Shown: piece by piece, positions 1-9,757 of the stretch
Numbering within the stretch: the first letter of the stretch is position 1
Layout: every line of letters starts with the position of its first letter
NCBI RefSeq assembly: GCF_958295425.1
Contig: NC_081148.1
Coordinates: 12,445,360 to 12,509,359, forward strand
Direction: 5' to 3'
DNA: 64,000 nucleotides
Source: Solea solea
Lineage: Eukaryota; Chordata; Actinopteri; Pleuronectiformes; Soleidae
The notes under the pieces: generated by a model
The model's input: only the letters and a program-made list of their open reading frames with translations
The model's database searches: none
What the model was told of the DNA's origin: nothing
Program-made: the position numbers and the translations under genes

Positions 1-801
1 TCACATATCCACTGTTCATACATTTCTTCCCTTTTTATGGGTAAAGGGTGTTTCTTGCTTCAAGTGTCTCTTTTAATCTAGCATATTCCTCCTTCGCATG
101 CAAGCAGCAGGTTTTGTTTGTTCTAGCAGGTCAGGCCTCTCATACCACGTCTTGATTCATAATTTATCCTTGACGTTTTTTTTGGCCGACATAACTGAGA
201 CAATTAGGTCAGGTATCTGCAAAAGACTAAAGAGGATTGTTGTGATTTCTACATGGGTTTGGTGCAGTAGTGCAACAGGTTGCACACTGTTGCGTGTGAA
301 CCTCTGGCCTGTTGCCAGATATGAAAGTCAGCTTAAAGACATAAGAAATGAGGTATGCTTTGATTTTTAGAAGAGAGTGTGTCATGGAATATGCTTGAAT
401 GTGCTTAAAATCACAATATCTATTATTGAGTGTCACATCGGGCAATTGATTTAGCCGGTGATAACATTGATTGTTTCACAGTTACCTATCCAAAACTAAT
501 TTTGGTTTGGTAATATAATTAGGCTCCATATCAGTCACCAGCCAATGGGGAAAAATATGTTGAGCGGTTGGTTATGACATGTTGCCCAATGGTTAAAACC
601 TTCTCTTTTCTTTCTTAAATCATATTATTTTCATTGAGAGTAATTTATTTAACAAATGAATGTTTGCATAATGTAAACATATGCATCTGTGACAATTTGT
701 TAGTTGAGCTATGATTTTAAAATATAATTCATTTTAAAAGTGTCACAAATCTGTGTCTATTACAGAACATTTTAGCTGTTTTAAATTAAAGAAATGACAT
801 T
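1..801. other. Unassigned AT-rich DNA left of the palindrome
   Basis: I see no gene, RNA or recognisable repeat here. Open frames are under 95 codons, overlap on both strands and match no family I know. The base composition resembles other intergenic stretches of the window. The stretch ends where inverted-repeat homology begins, at about 802. Confidence 0.5.
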
Positions 802-2899
802 ACAGCTGGTTGTTTTGGGAGAACGTGATACATAATTATTATTATTATTTTAGCTGAGTGTGTGAATGCACATTGTGGAACAGTTTTACCCGAATTACAT
901 TCCCTGCCTAAATAAAGAGCCTCTATAAAGTCCCCAACAGAGGTCCCCATCACGCACAGTCAAGACTGACACGGCTTCAAATTACAACAATAGTGTTAAT
1001 AATCATTGAAAATGAGAACTTGTGAAGTTATGACTTCAGTGCTGATGTTTAGCCACAGGGTGGCGCAGTTATTACACGAAGAGTAGACCTGAGAGCAGCC
1101 CAGCGTGTGTGTGTGCGTGTGTCAGTCCAGCAGGTGGCAGCATTTCCTACAGGAGGTGTTCTTTTTTCCTCTGTTTTAGGAAAAATGTTTTGAAATAACA
1201 ACAATTTCAGCTGCCATTTTTCTTTTGTTTGTCCAGCGAGGACATGGACGTTGATTAATTACAGGTGGAGCTGCTCCTGCATAAAGACACACTGATTTAA
1301 AAGCCTTTGTGTACTTTCCATGTCTTGGTATATTCCACTCCTCCCCTCTGAGTCGATCTATTTGTAATGTTCCACTTCCTTTGTCGGAGGCGGAGCTTCT
1401 TCTACGCAGAGAATCTGTAAAACGGGAGGAGGACGAGGAGCCGCGGGAACAAACACGTGGACAAACGTTTGGTAACTTAAAAATGACCCACACATTTCTT
1501 AGATTCTCTGTTGAAGCTCTGTTCACACCCGACCACAGGTGTTCAGATTACACCTGCTAATGCTAACGTGACGTCACTGCTCCACAGCAAACATATAAAT
1601 TCTCCACATGTCCTAGAAGAACTGTCCAAAAATGTCCTCAACAAAAAATGTCAATAGACCATTAAAACTGTCGAGAATGACTATCTAGTCTGGCCAGTAG
1701 CAGGTTAGCTGCTGCTAATGTGACGTCACTGCTCCACAGCAAACGTGTGTGTTTTCAACGCATCTGTTTTGAAAAAACTGACTTAATGTCAAATATATAA
1801 TTATATAGTATGACGTCAACAACTGCCTTCATACTGTTAAAAAAGTGTCCTAGTACAGTATGTCGTTAACAAAAACGTATATTATTTAGTAAACTATCTA
1901 ATTATAAACTGTCAAAAAATGTCACTATACCATTAAAACTGTTAAAAATGAGTATCTAGTCTGGCCAGTAGGGGGCAGGTTATGTGTGGTTTAATAGAAT
2001 TTCAAAATAAAAGTGTCCGTGTTGATATGGACCAATATATAGTTGACAATAAAAAAGGTTTTCATGTATTTTCCTCATCTTTTCACTTATTTACTGCAGT
2101 GAGCACATTTGAACACTTTAAAGTGGACACTGCTTTTTCTCGTCATGTCCTCTGACTGAACACCTGCAAACAGCTGCCGTTAAAGGCACAGTTCATGTGT
2201 TTTCAAGCATGGTTGAATGAGGTCCTTGTCATCAGAATTTAGGGCAATAAGAAAAAAAAAAAAAAACAAGCCATGGCTTTACAGTGAGGAGTAAAAAGAG
2301 GCTTTCGGAAGCGCTGTCACTAAATACATGAGAATTCTCTGTTAAATATTGAGATTTTACAAATGTTTACAGGATTTTTAAAGTCTTTGTAACTGATCTA
2401 CAGCTTTGTTTGGACCAGGATCAGGATCAGGAGCCAGGACCAGGAGCCAGAAGGAGCTGGAGGAGGACGAGGAGCAGCGGGGACAGGTGTGTGGTAACTG
2501 CTGCTTAAAAATGATCCGCACATTTCTTAGATGTTCTGTTGACGCTCTGTTCACACCTGCTGTTAACATCCGACCTGAGGGATCCGATCACAGGTGTTCA
2601 GATTACACCTGCTAATGCTAATGAGACGTCACTGCTTGACATGTAAATACACACGCCTTTCATTTAATTTCTCTTCACATACAAATGCTGTGGTTTTCTG
2701 ATTGTTACAGAAAGACAAAGAATCCAGGAAATGTTAATGTTATTATTTTCTCCATTAATCAAGTATTTGTTTGGGCCAGAAAATGTTTGAAAAATGTTGA
2801 TCAGTGTTTCTCAAACCTGGAAATGATGATTCTCAAATGTCTTTTTTTTTATCCGCAAACCAAAAAATATTCAGTTTGAATTATTTCTTTGTTATTATT

Positions 2900-2930
<31 letters not shown>

Positions 2931-3355
2931 TAATAAGCCCATATGAGTGCAGTCATTAGTCATATCGGCAGACCTCGCACATATCCCATAAAACTTTTCA
3001 AAGCCAATATCTGCCCATAACGATAATATCTTGCATCCCGACACATTTCCATGTCAGGTGTAAACTAACAAGCTATTGTTTTTTTTAAAGAATTAAATCA
3101 AGCTTTCCGATTTTACAGCTTCTTAAATGGCAACATTTTCTGTTTTCTTTGCTCCATAAAAACAAAGAAACTCAATCATTTTTGCTTTGTGAACAAAAAC
3201 AACAAGTTTGACAACATCAATATTTTCACCTTTAAAAAACACTCATCAACATTTTAGCACATTTTATGGACCAAACCGTCACTCTTTCACCTGTGATTTC
3301 ATCACCTCACACGGACGTTAACAGCACTTGTCAACAGAGCCTCTGTTTAATGTGT

Positions 3356-3515
3356 TCACATCATTTTTACATTGTTAACAGGTGAAAACGGTGGACGAGT
3401 CAATGAATGTGAGACACATTTGAGTCATTATTTAATGGTGTATTTATTGATTGAATGTTGCCACAAAGACTCTTGTTTTCACTTGTTAACAATGTAAAAA
3501 TGATGTGAACACACT
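3356..3515. repeat. Left-arm counterpart of the nested palindrome, partly deleted
   Basis: The ends form an inverted pair: GTTCACATCATTTTTACATT near 3356 and its complement near 3490-3510. Only one inner stem survives here. The right arm keeps both stems and the loop. The junction falls at GACGAGTCAATGAATG, which reads as one stem plus the loop having been removed. Confidence 0.7.
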
Positions 3516-3599
3516 AATCACACAGAAGTCTAATTCATGTGCTCATCATTTTTAAGCAGCAGTTACTGGACACCTGGACCCAACTGTGTGGTCAACAGT

Positions 3600-3890
3600 C
3601 GAGGGAGTGAACCCTGATCAATTTTTTTTTTGTCTTTTTATGGCCTTTTTTAGGATTCTTTTGGGGAAAAATATAAAATAAAATCGTATAACCCCCTTCT
3701 GTTATCTTTGTGGGAGGCCGGGGGAGCACAGCCCAGCCCCAACCTCCCACCACTACAATCGCAGTGAGAGCGCGCGTAGTTTGGCCCCGGCGCCGGGGCC
3801 AGGTATTCGGAGCACGCTGGATTTGAACCAGCCACGGCCGGACTGGCACAACCTTGCGGTTGCGAACTAGTCCAGCACGCCACGAACCCT
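3600..3890 (-). mobile_element. tRNA-headed SINE-like module A, left copy
   Basis: Read on the minus strand, a tRNA-like head at 3886-3805 ends in a canonical internal B box, GGTTCAAATCC, inside a CTGG..CCAG T-arm-like stem. An unusually GC-rich body follows, containing the 18-base perfect palindrome GGCCCCGGCGCCGGGGCC at 3783-3800. The module closes with an A-rich tail. The head, body and A-rich tail order suggests a SINE. I do not recognise the family. Confidence 0.55.
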
Positions 3891-3963
3891 TCGGATAATT
3901 TGGAGAAGCACTTGGTGTTTTTCAGTCTTCACTTTGGCTGTGGAACCTTAAACCTACGAGTAT

Positions 3964-4030
3964 AAAGGAATTGAACTGTCGACGTCAGGACTGAAAGGCA
4001 GCTCTCTAACCAGCTGAGCTAACTGTCCAC
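3964..4030 (-). repeat. tRNA-like module B, left copy
   Basis: On the minus strand it shows a consensus A box (TAGCTCAGCTGG) and the B-box-like GTTCAATTCC about 45 bases on, as in a tRNA gene. Anticodon-stem and acceptor-stem pairing is poor, so it is a tRNA relic or SINE head and not a functional tRNA. Confidence 0.55.
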
Positions 4031-4100
4031 GCTCTTCCTCAGGTTTTCTCAGACCAATCTACTCTCTGTGTTGAATATTGTGCTTAAAAAGTTGCTTCAT

Positions 4101-4166
4101 CCAAGATTTGAGCCCCTGACCTCATGAATTCTAGTCTTTGACTAAACCACGTGAGCTATTTGTCCT
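4101..4166 (-). repeat. tRNA-like module C, left copy
   Basis: On the minus strand the A-box consensus TAGCTCACGTGG is followed by a degenerate B box (GGCTCAAATCT). It is homologous to the spacer module at 4605-4672, which keeps a better B box. Stems do not pair well enough for a tRNA call. Confidence 0.5.
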
Positions 4167-4268
4167 CGCATAGAATCGCTTAAACGTTGAACGACTTTCA
4201 GTAACAGATGACCCAAAAACGCCAAAAAAGGTCACACTGATGAAGTATTTAAGAATGTCTGTGCGGGA

Positions 4269-4560
4269 TGCTGGGCTACACAGCTGGTGTAGTGGTTATC
4301 GCTCTTGCCTTTGAAACAAGAAGACCTGGGTTCGAGACCAAGTTGGAACCACAATCTTTCTGCATGCAGTTTTTCCCGTGTTCTCCCCGTGTGTGCGTGG
4401 CTTTTCTCCGGGTTCCTCCCACAGTCCATCAATCATCTACAGCTTTGTCCTCCACCGGAGGGTCACGGGTGGTGCTGTGCCAAGCTCAGCTGTCATAGGG
4501 TGATAGGCGGGGTACACCCTGGACTGTTCACCAGTCCATTCAAAACATGCAATAGGGCAC
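4269..4560 (+). mobile_element. tRNA-derived SINE, forward copy
   Basis: The head has the A box TGGTGTAGTGG and the B box GGTTCGAGACC. The anticodon-like loop CTTTGAA between them resembles tRNA-Gln(TTG). The body is a familiar teleost SINE/LINE-tail sequence, with TTCTCCGGGTTCCTCCCACA and then GGCGGGGTACACCCTGGAC near 4505-4525. This shared tail suggests mobilisation by a partner LINE. The exact family name is not assigned. Confidence 0.75.
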
Positions 4561-4604
4561 ATTAGGTACGTTTCCACACTGTTCTACTTAAACATTCGCT
4601 TCGT

Positions 4605-4672
4605 GTAAGATTCGAACCCCTGACCATAGGAACTCCAGTCTTCTGTGTAACCACATGAGCTATATGTCCTCA
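4605..4672 (-). repeat. tRNA-like module E (spacer copy of C)
   Basis: On the minus strand it has an A-box-like TAGCTCATGTGG and a perfect B box, GGTTCGAATCT. It is homologous to module C about 510 bp to the left and is unpaired in the palindrome. Confidence 0.5.
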
Positions 4673-4782
4673 TATGCTTTTTTTGCACAATTTGGAAGTC
4701 TTTAAATAATAGAACCCACAACTTCAAAAAAACATCAGACTGATGTTATATTTAAGAACGTCTGTCCCATTATGTGGGCAAC

Positions 4783-4870
4783 ATGGTTAGTGTAGTGGTT
4801 AGTGCTCTTGCCTTTGAAGTGAGAGGACCTGGGTTCAAGCCCAGCTTAGAACCAGAATCTTTGTGCATGG
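4783..4870 (+). repeat. tRNA-like SINE head F (spacer copy of D)
   Basis: The A box TAGTGTAGTGG, loop CTTTGAA and B box GGTTCAAGCCC parallel the SINE head at 4269, 510 bp to the left. The sequence downstream diverges from the usual SINE body. Confidence 0.55.
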
Positions 4871-4934
4871 AGTTTTACAGACAAACAACCATTCAACACT
4901 CTCACACATTTCAAAGTCTTTCAATTGTGGATTA

Positions 4935-5198
4935 CCCATGACTTCACAGACCTCAGCCTGATTGACCAGCTCAGTTGGTCAATTTAGAGTGACCGATTAA
5001 CCTAATCCCGATATTGCATGTTCTTGGACTGTGGGTGTGAGGAAGCCAGAGAACCCGGAGAAAAGCCACGCACACACGGGGAGAACACGGGAAAAACTGC
5101 ATGCAGAAAGATTGTGGTTCCAACTGGGTCTCGAACCCAGATCTTCTTGTTTCAAAGGCAAGAGCGATAACCACTACACCAGCTGTGTAGCCCAGCAT
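4935..5198 (-). mobile_element. tRNA-derived SINE, reverse copy
   Basis: This is the mirror copy of the SINE at 4269. Beyond CCCACAGTCCA it continues into a different but typical teleost tail (TTAGGTTAATCGGTCACTCT on the minus strand). The two SINE copies therefore match only in the head and first body segment, and the arm boundary falls inside the element. Confidence 0.7.
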
Positions 5199-5299
5199 CC
5201 CGCACAGACATTCTTAAATACTTCATCAGTGTGACCTTTTTTGGCGTTTTTGGGTCATCTGTTACTGAAAGTCGTCCAACGTTTAAGAGATTCTATGTG

Positions 5300-5365
5300 A
5301 GGACAAATAGCTCACGTGGTTTAGTCAAAGACTAGAATTCATGAGGTCAGGGGATCAAATCTTGG
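5300..5365 (+). repeat. tRNA-like module C, right copy
   Basis: The A box TAGCTCACGTGG and the B-box-like GATCAAATC are spaced as in tRNA genes. It mirrors 4101-4166 with a changed B-box base. No convincing cloverleaf forms. Confidence 0.5.
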
Positions 5366-5436
5366 ATGAAGCAACTTTTTAAGCACAATATTCAACACAG
5401 AGAGTAGATTGGTCTGAGAAAACCTGAGAAAGAGCG

Positions 5437-5500
5437 TGGACAGTTAGCTCAGCTGGTTAGAGAGCTGCCTTTCAGTCCTGACGTTGACGGTTCAATTCCT
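5437..5500 (+). repeat. tRNA-like module B, right copy
   Basis: The A box TAGCTCAGCTGG and B box GGTTCAATTCC are present. This is the mirror of 3964-4030. It differs by single bases, including GACGTTGACGG against GACGTCGACAG. Confidence 0.55.
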
Positions 5501-5577
5501 TTATACTCGAAGGTTTAAGGTTCCACAGCCAAAGTGAAGACTGAAAAACACCAAGAGCTTCTCCAAATTATCCGAAG

Positions 5578-5870
5578 GGTTCGTGGCGTGCTGGACTAGT
5601 TCGCAACTGCAAGGTTGTGCCAGTCCGGCCGTGGCTGGTTCAAATCCAGCGCGCTCCGAATACCTGGCCCCGGCGCCGGGGCCAAACTACGCGCGCTCTC
5701 ACTGCGATTGTAGTGGTGGGAGGTTGGGGCTGGGCTGTGCTCCCCCGGCCTCCCACAAAGATAACAGAAGGGGGTTATACCGTTTCATTTTATATTTTTC
5801 CCCAAAAGAATCCTAAAAAAGGCCATAAAAAGACAAAAAAAAATTGATCAGGGTTCACTCCCTGGACTGT
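5578..5870 (+). mobile_element. tRNA-headed SINE-like module A, right copy
   Basis: This mirrors 3600-3890: a tRNA-like head with B box GGTTCAAATCC, a GC-rich body with the same 18-base palindrome at 5666-5683, and an A-rich tail ending near AAAAAAAAATTGATC at about 5836-5850. Confidence 0.55.
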
Positions 5871-5948
5871 TGACCACACAGTTGGGTCCAGGTGTCCAGT
5901 AACTGCTGCTTAAAAATGATGAGCACATGAATTAGACTTCTGTGTGAT

Positions 5949-6453
5949 TAATGTGTTCACATCATTTTTACATTGTTAACAAGTGAAAACAAGAGTCAAT
6001 GTGGCAACATTCAATCAATAAATACACCATTAAATAATGACTCAAATGTGTCTCACATTCATTCATTCACATTGGAATTAAATACATAAATGTCTCATTA
6101 TTAAATGTGACATTCATTAATTAAAATACCTAATTCATTTGATGTAAAAAACATATATCATTTCTTCACTATTTAATGAATTATTTCATGGTCCTGTGTT
6201 GCAGTAAATCATGAAATAATTCATTAAGTAGTATTTAAGTTATTCTATATGTTGTTTTTTTTTTACATTAAATGAATTTGGTATTTGAATTAATGACACA
6301 TTTAATAAGACGTGTATGTATTTAATTCCAATGTGAATGAATGTGAGACACATTTGAGTCATTATTTAATGGTGTATTTATTGATTGAATGTTGCCACTT
6401 TGACTCGTCCACCGTTTTCACCTGTTAACAATGTAAAAATGATGTGAACACAT
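5949..6453. repeat. Nested palindrome of about 500 bp, MITE-like
   Basis: Both halves are inverted copies of each other around about 6200. TTAACAAGTGAAAAC near 5980 pairs with GTTTTCACCTGTTAAC near 6410, and the 70-base stretches around 6000-6080 and 6325-6395 also pair. The AT-rich centre near 6170-6235 is itself self-complementary (AATTATTTCATG and CATGAAATAATT). No reading frame is present. It could be a palindromic MITE or a secondary foldback. Confidence 0.8.
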
Positions 6454-6841
6454 TAAACAGAGGCTCTGTTGACAAGTGCTGTTAGCGTCCGTGTGAGGTG
6501 ATGAAATCACAGAGTGATGGTTTGGTCCATAAAATGTGCTAAAATATTGATGTCAAACGTGTTGTTTTTGTTCACAAAGCAAAAATGATTGAGTTTCTTT
6601 GTTTTACTTTGTTTTTATGGAGCAAAGAAAACAGGAAATGTTGCCATTTAAGAAGCTGTAAAATCAGAAAGCTTGATTTTATTCTTTAAAAAAACAATAG
6701 CTTGTTGTTAGTTTACACTGTGTCGGGATGCAAGATATTATCGTTATGGGCAGATATTGGCTTTGAAAAGTTTTATGGGATATGTGCGAGGTCTGCCGAT
6801 ATGACTAATGACTGCACTCATATGGAATGTGTGGAATATTG

Positions 6842-6872
<31 letters not shown>

Positions 6873-8987
6873 AATAACAAAGAAATAATTCAAACTGAAT
6901 ATTTTTTGGTTTGCGGATAAAAAAAAAGACATTTGAGAATCATCATTTCCAGGTTTGAGAAACACTGATCAACATTTTTCAAACATTTTCTGGCCCAAAC
7001 AAATACTTGATTAATGGAGAAAATAATAACATTAACATTTCCTGGATTCTTTGTCTTTCTGTAACAATCAGAAAACCACAGCATTTGTATGTGAAGAGAA
7101 ATTAAATGAAAGGCGTGTGTATTTACATGTCAAGCAGTGACGTCTCATTAGCATTAGCAGGTGTAATCTGAACACCTGTGATCGGATCCCTCAGGTCGGA
7201 TGTTAACAGCAGGTGTGAACAGAGCGTCAACAGAACATCTAAGAAATGTGCGGATCATTTTTAAGCAGCAGTTACCACACACCTGTCCCCGCTGCTCCTC
7301 GTCCTCCTCCAGCTCCTTCTGGCTCCTGGTCCTGGCTCCTGATCCTGATCCTGGTCCAAACAAAGCTGTAGATCAGTTACAAAGACTTTAAAAATCCTGT
7401 AAACATTTGTAAAATCTCAATATTTAACAGAGAATTCTCACGTATTTAGTGACAGCGCTGCCGAAAGCCTCTTTTTACTCCTCACTGTAAAGCCATGGCT
7501 TGTTTTTTTTTTTTTTTTTTCTTATTGCCCTAAATTCTGATGACAAGGACCTCATTCAACCATGCTTGAAAACACATGAACTGTGCCTTTAACTGCAGCT
7601 GTTTGCAGGTGTTCAGTCAGAGGACATGATGAGAAAAAGCAGTGTCCACTTTAAAGTGTTCAAATGTGCTCACTGCAGTTAAATGAGTGAAAAGATGAGG
7701 AAAATACATGAAAACCTTTTTTATTGTCAACTATATATTGGTCCATATCAACACGGACACTTTTATTTTGAAATTCTATTAAACCACACTTAACCTGCCC
7801 CCTACTGGCCAGACTAGATACTCATTCTTAACAGTTTTAATGGTATAGTGACATTTTTTGACAGTTTATAATTAGATAGTTTACTAAATAATATACGTTT
7901 TTGTTAACGACATACTGTACTAGGACACTTTTTTAACAGTATGAAGGCAGTTGTTGATGTCATACTATATAATTATATATTTGACATTAAGTCAGTTTTT
8001 TCAAAACAGATGCGTTGAAAACACACGTTTGCTGTGGAGCAGTGACGTCACATTAGCAGCAGCTAACCTGCTACTGGCCAGACTAGGTAGTCATTCTGAA
8101 CAGTTTTAATGGTCTATTGACATTTTTTGTTGAGGACATTCTTTGACATTTTGGACAGTTCTTTGAGGACATGTGGAGAATTTATATGTTTGCTGTGGAG
8201 CAGTGACGTCACGTTAGCATTAGCAGGTGTAATCTGAACACCTGTGGTCGGGTGTGAACAGAGCTTCAACAGAGAATCTAAGAAATGTGTGGGTCATTTT
8301 TAAGTTACCAAACGTTTGTCCACGTGTTTGTTCCCGCGGCTCCTCGTCCTCCTCCCGTTTTACAGATTCTCTGCGTAGAAGAAGCTCCGCCTCCGACAAA
8401 GGAAGTGGAACATTCCAGATAGATCGACTCAGAGGGGAGGAGTGGAATATACCAAGTCATGGAAAGTACACAAAGGCTTTTAAATCAGTGTGTCTTTGTG
8501 CAGGAGCAGCTCCACCTGTAATTAATCAACGTCCATGTCCTCGCTGGACAAACAAAAGAAAAATGGCAGCTGAAATTGTTGTTATTTCAAAACATTTTTC
8601 CTAAAACAGAGGAAAAAAGAACACCTCCTGTAGGAAATGCTGCCACCTGCTGGACTGACACACGCACACACACACGCTGGGCTGCTCTCAGGTCTACTCT
8701 TCGTGTAATAACTGCGCCACCCTGTGGCTAAACATCAGCACTGAAGTCATAACTTCACAAGTTCTCATTTTCAATGATTATTAACACTATTGTTGTAATT
8801 TGAAGCCGTGTCAGTCTTGACTGTGCGTGATGGGGACCTCTGTTGGGGACTTTATAGAGGCTCTTTATTTAAGCAGGGAATGTAATTCGGGTAAAACTGT
8901 TCCACAATGTGCATTCACACACTCAGCTAAAATAATATGTATAATAATAATAATTATGTATCACGTTCTCCCAAAACAACCAGCTGT

Positions 8988-9757
8988 TATAGTTTCACTT
9001 AACTAAAATAAATGTGAACCATACATGGCTGTAGAAAGAGAACTGTAGCCTATAATAGTGTATGATAATAAGTTTTTGTTTTTGTTTACTTTATTATGCA
9101 TGATAATAAGTTAGCAGGCTACTTTTATTTTGAGTTTGTTACATGGCACTTCGGCTTCCGGTCTGTCCGCCGTCATATTAATAAAGGAGAAACAAAAAAC
9201 GAAAAAAGGAATTTGCAAAAATCAAAATTGGGCCGTTATTTGGTTTTGTTTTTTTTTCGTTTTTTGATGCTGAGAGCAAAATCCGTTTTTCCGTATTTTG
9301 GTTTTGTCAGAAATACTTATTATACGTTGGTACCCTGACCTTGAAAGACATGTTACTTTGTGTTTCAATGTGAACTGATGAGAAAATATCTGATCGTATG
9401 CATAGAATGTTTGTGTGATTTTAGTGAAAAGAAAACTTCTGGGAATCATCAAGTGTTGTTGGGTGAACACATTTCCACAGATCTTTCCACAGAACATTCA
9501 CATTAAACTGAATAAAAGTGTGTGTTCTTGTTTTATAAATAATCATATTTGCATTTGTATTTGTAGTGATGTATTTTGTGTTGTATGTTTTCAATTATTT
9601 AAATAATAAAATTGCTTTAACCACTGTACTTCTATTCATTGGCGTCCTAGAGGATGAAACATGGAAGCGCTTAGCATTTGTCAGAACTACAACTCCTAGC
9701 ATGCACTTCACGTGGTTGTACTTCCGCATTAAAACAACCATTCGTGATTCTCCGGCA
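8988..9757. promoter_or_regulatory. Intergenic DNA and probable nanp promoter
   Basis: This stretch lies between the palindrome and the nanp start codon. A self-complementary run of AAAACGAAAA and TTTTCGTTTT type sequence at 9195-9265 looks like a decayed repeat. No TATA box or CpG island is obvious. The nanp promoter is placed here by position only. Confidence 0.4.

Larger units (their letters stand above)
802..4430 (+). repeat. Left arm of a giant inverted repeat
   Basis: This arm is the reverse complement of 5034-8987. Paired landmarks (1176-1526 with 8254-8604, 2378-2569 with 7200-7391, 3650-3883 with 5583-5816, 4232-4432 with 5031-5234) keep coordinate sums of 9780, 9769 and 9466. The homology is therefore collinear, with one main length difference of about 300 bp. 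The outer boundary is near ACAGCTGGTTGTTTTGGGAG at 802. The arm contains a diverged direct repeat (about 1400-1600 and 2430-2640), a fragment of a hAT-like MITE at about 2740-2890, an ATT/ATA microsatellite near 2896-2930, and tRNA-like modules from 3600 onward. Substitutions and short indels separate the arms, so this is not one read folded back. No terminal target-site duplication is obvious. Confidence 0.9.
4431..5033. repeat. Spacer of the giant inverted repeat
   Basis: This is the unpaired centre of the palindrome (midpoint near 4733). It holds the tail of one SINE, a reverse-strand tRNA-like module (about 4605-4672), a forward tRNA-like head (about 4783-4850) and the body of a reverse-strand SINE. 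The module pair in the spacer is a diverged tandem copy, about 510 bp away, of the pair at 4101-4340. The two arms stop matching inside the SINE body, just after the shared CCCACAGTCCA. Confidence 0.75.
5034..8987 (-). repeat. Right arm of the giant inverted repeat
   Basis: This is the reverse complement of 802-4430, with an extra stretch of about 300 bp around 6060-6350 that belongs to a nested palindrome. Its outer end, at 8987, carries the complement of the left terminus. Open frames on its plus strand (for example 8254-8604 and 7200-7391) mirror minus-strand frames of the left arm almost residue for residue. That is expected from DNA homology and is not evidence of coding. The nanp start codon lies 771 bp beyond the end of this arm. 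Confidence 0.9.

Noticed and set aside
3964..5500. Functional tRNA genes
   Set aside because: A and B boxes are good, but acceptor and anticodon stems do not pair. The modules also sit in SINE or repeat context, so they are listed as tRNA-like only.
2896..6878. CRISPR-like array in the ATT/ATA repeats
   Set aside because: Simple trinucleotide microsatellites in a eukaryotic genome. There is no repeat-spacer structure.
1176..8604. Paired open frames in the palindrome arms (116, 63, 64, 69 and 77 codons, each seen twice) as a duplicated gene family
   Set aside because: Each pair is the mirror image of the same DNA. Overlapping frames are open on both strands, they are Ser/Arg-rich low-complexity translations, and they include tRNA-like and SINE sequence. 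No protein family is recognisable.
802..8987. Polinton/Maverick or Helitron identity for the giant palindrome
   Set aside because: No polymerase, integrase, helicase or capsid frame, and no typical termini. The arms are full-length inverted copies and not short terminal repeats.
802..8987. Pure assembly artefact from a hairpin read
   Set aside because: Arms differ by many substitutions and a structured indel of about 300 bp, and the spacer is unpaired. Not fully excluded without spanning reads.
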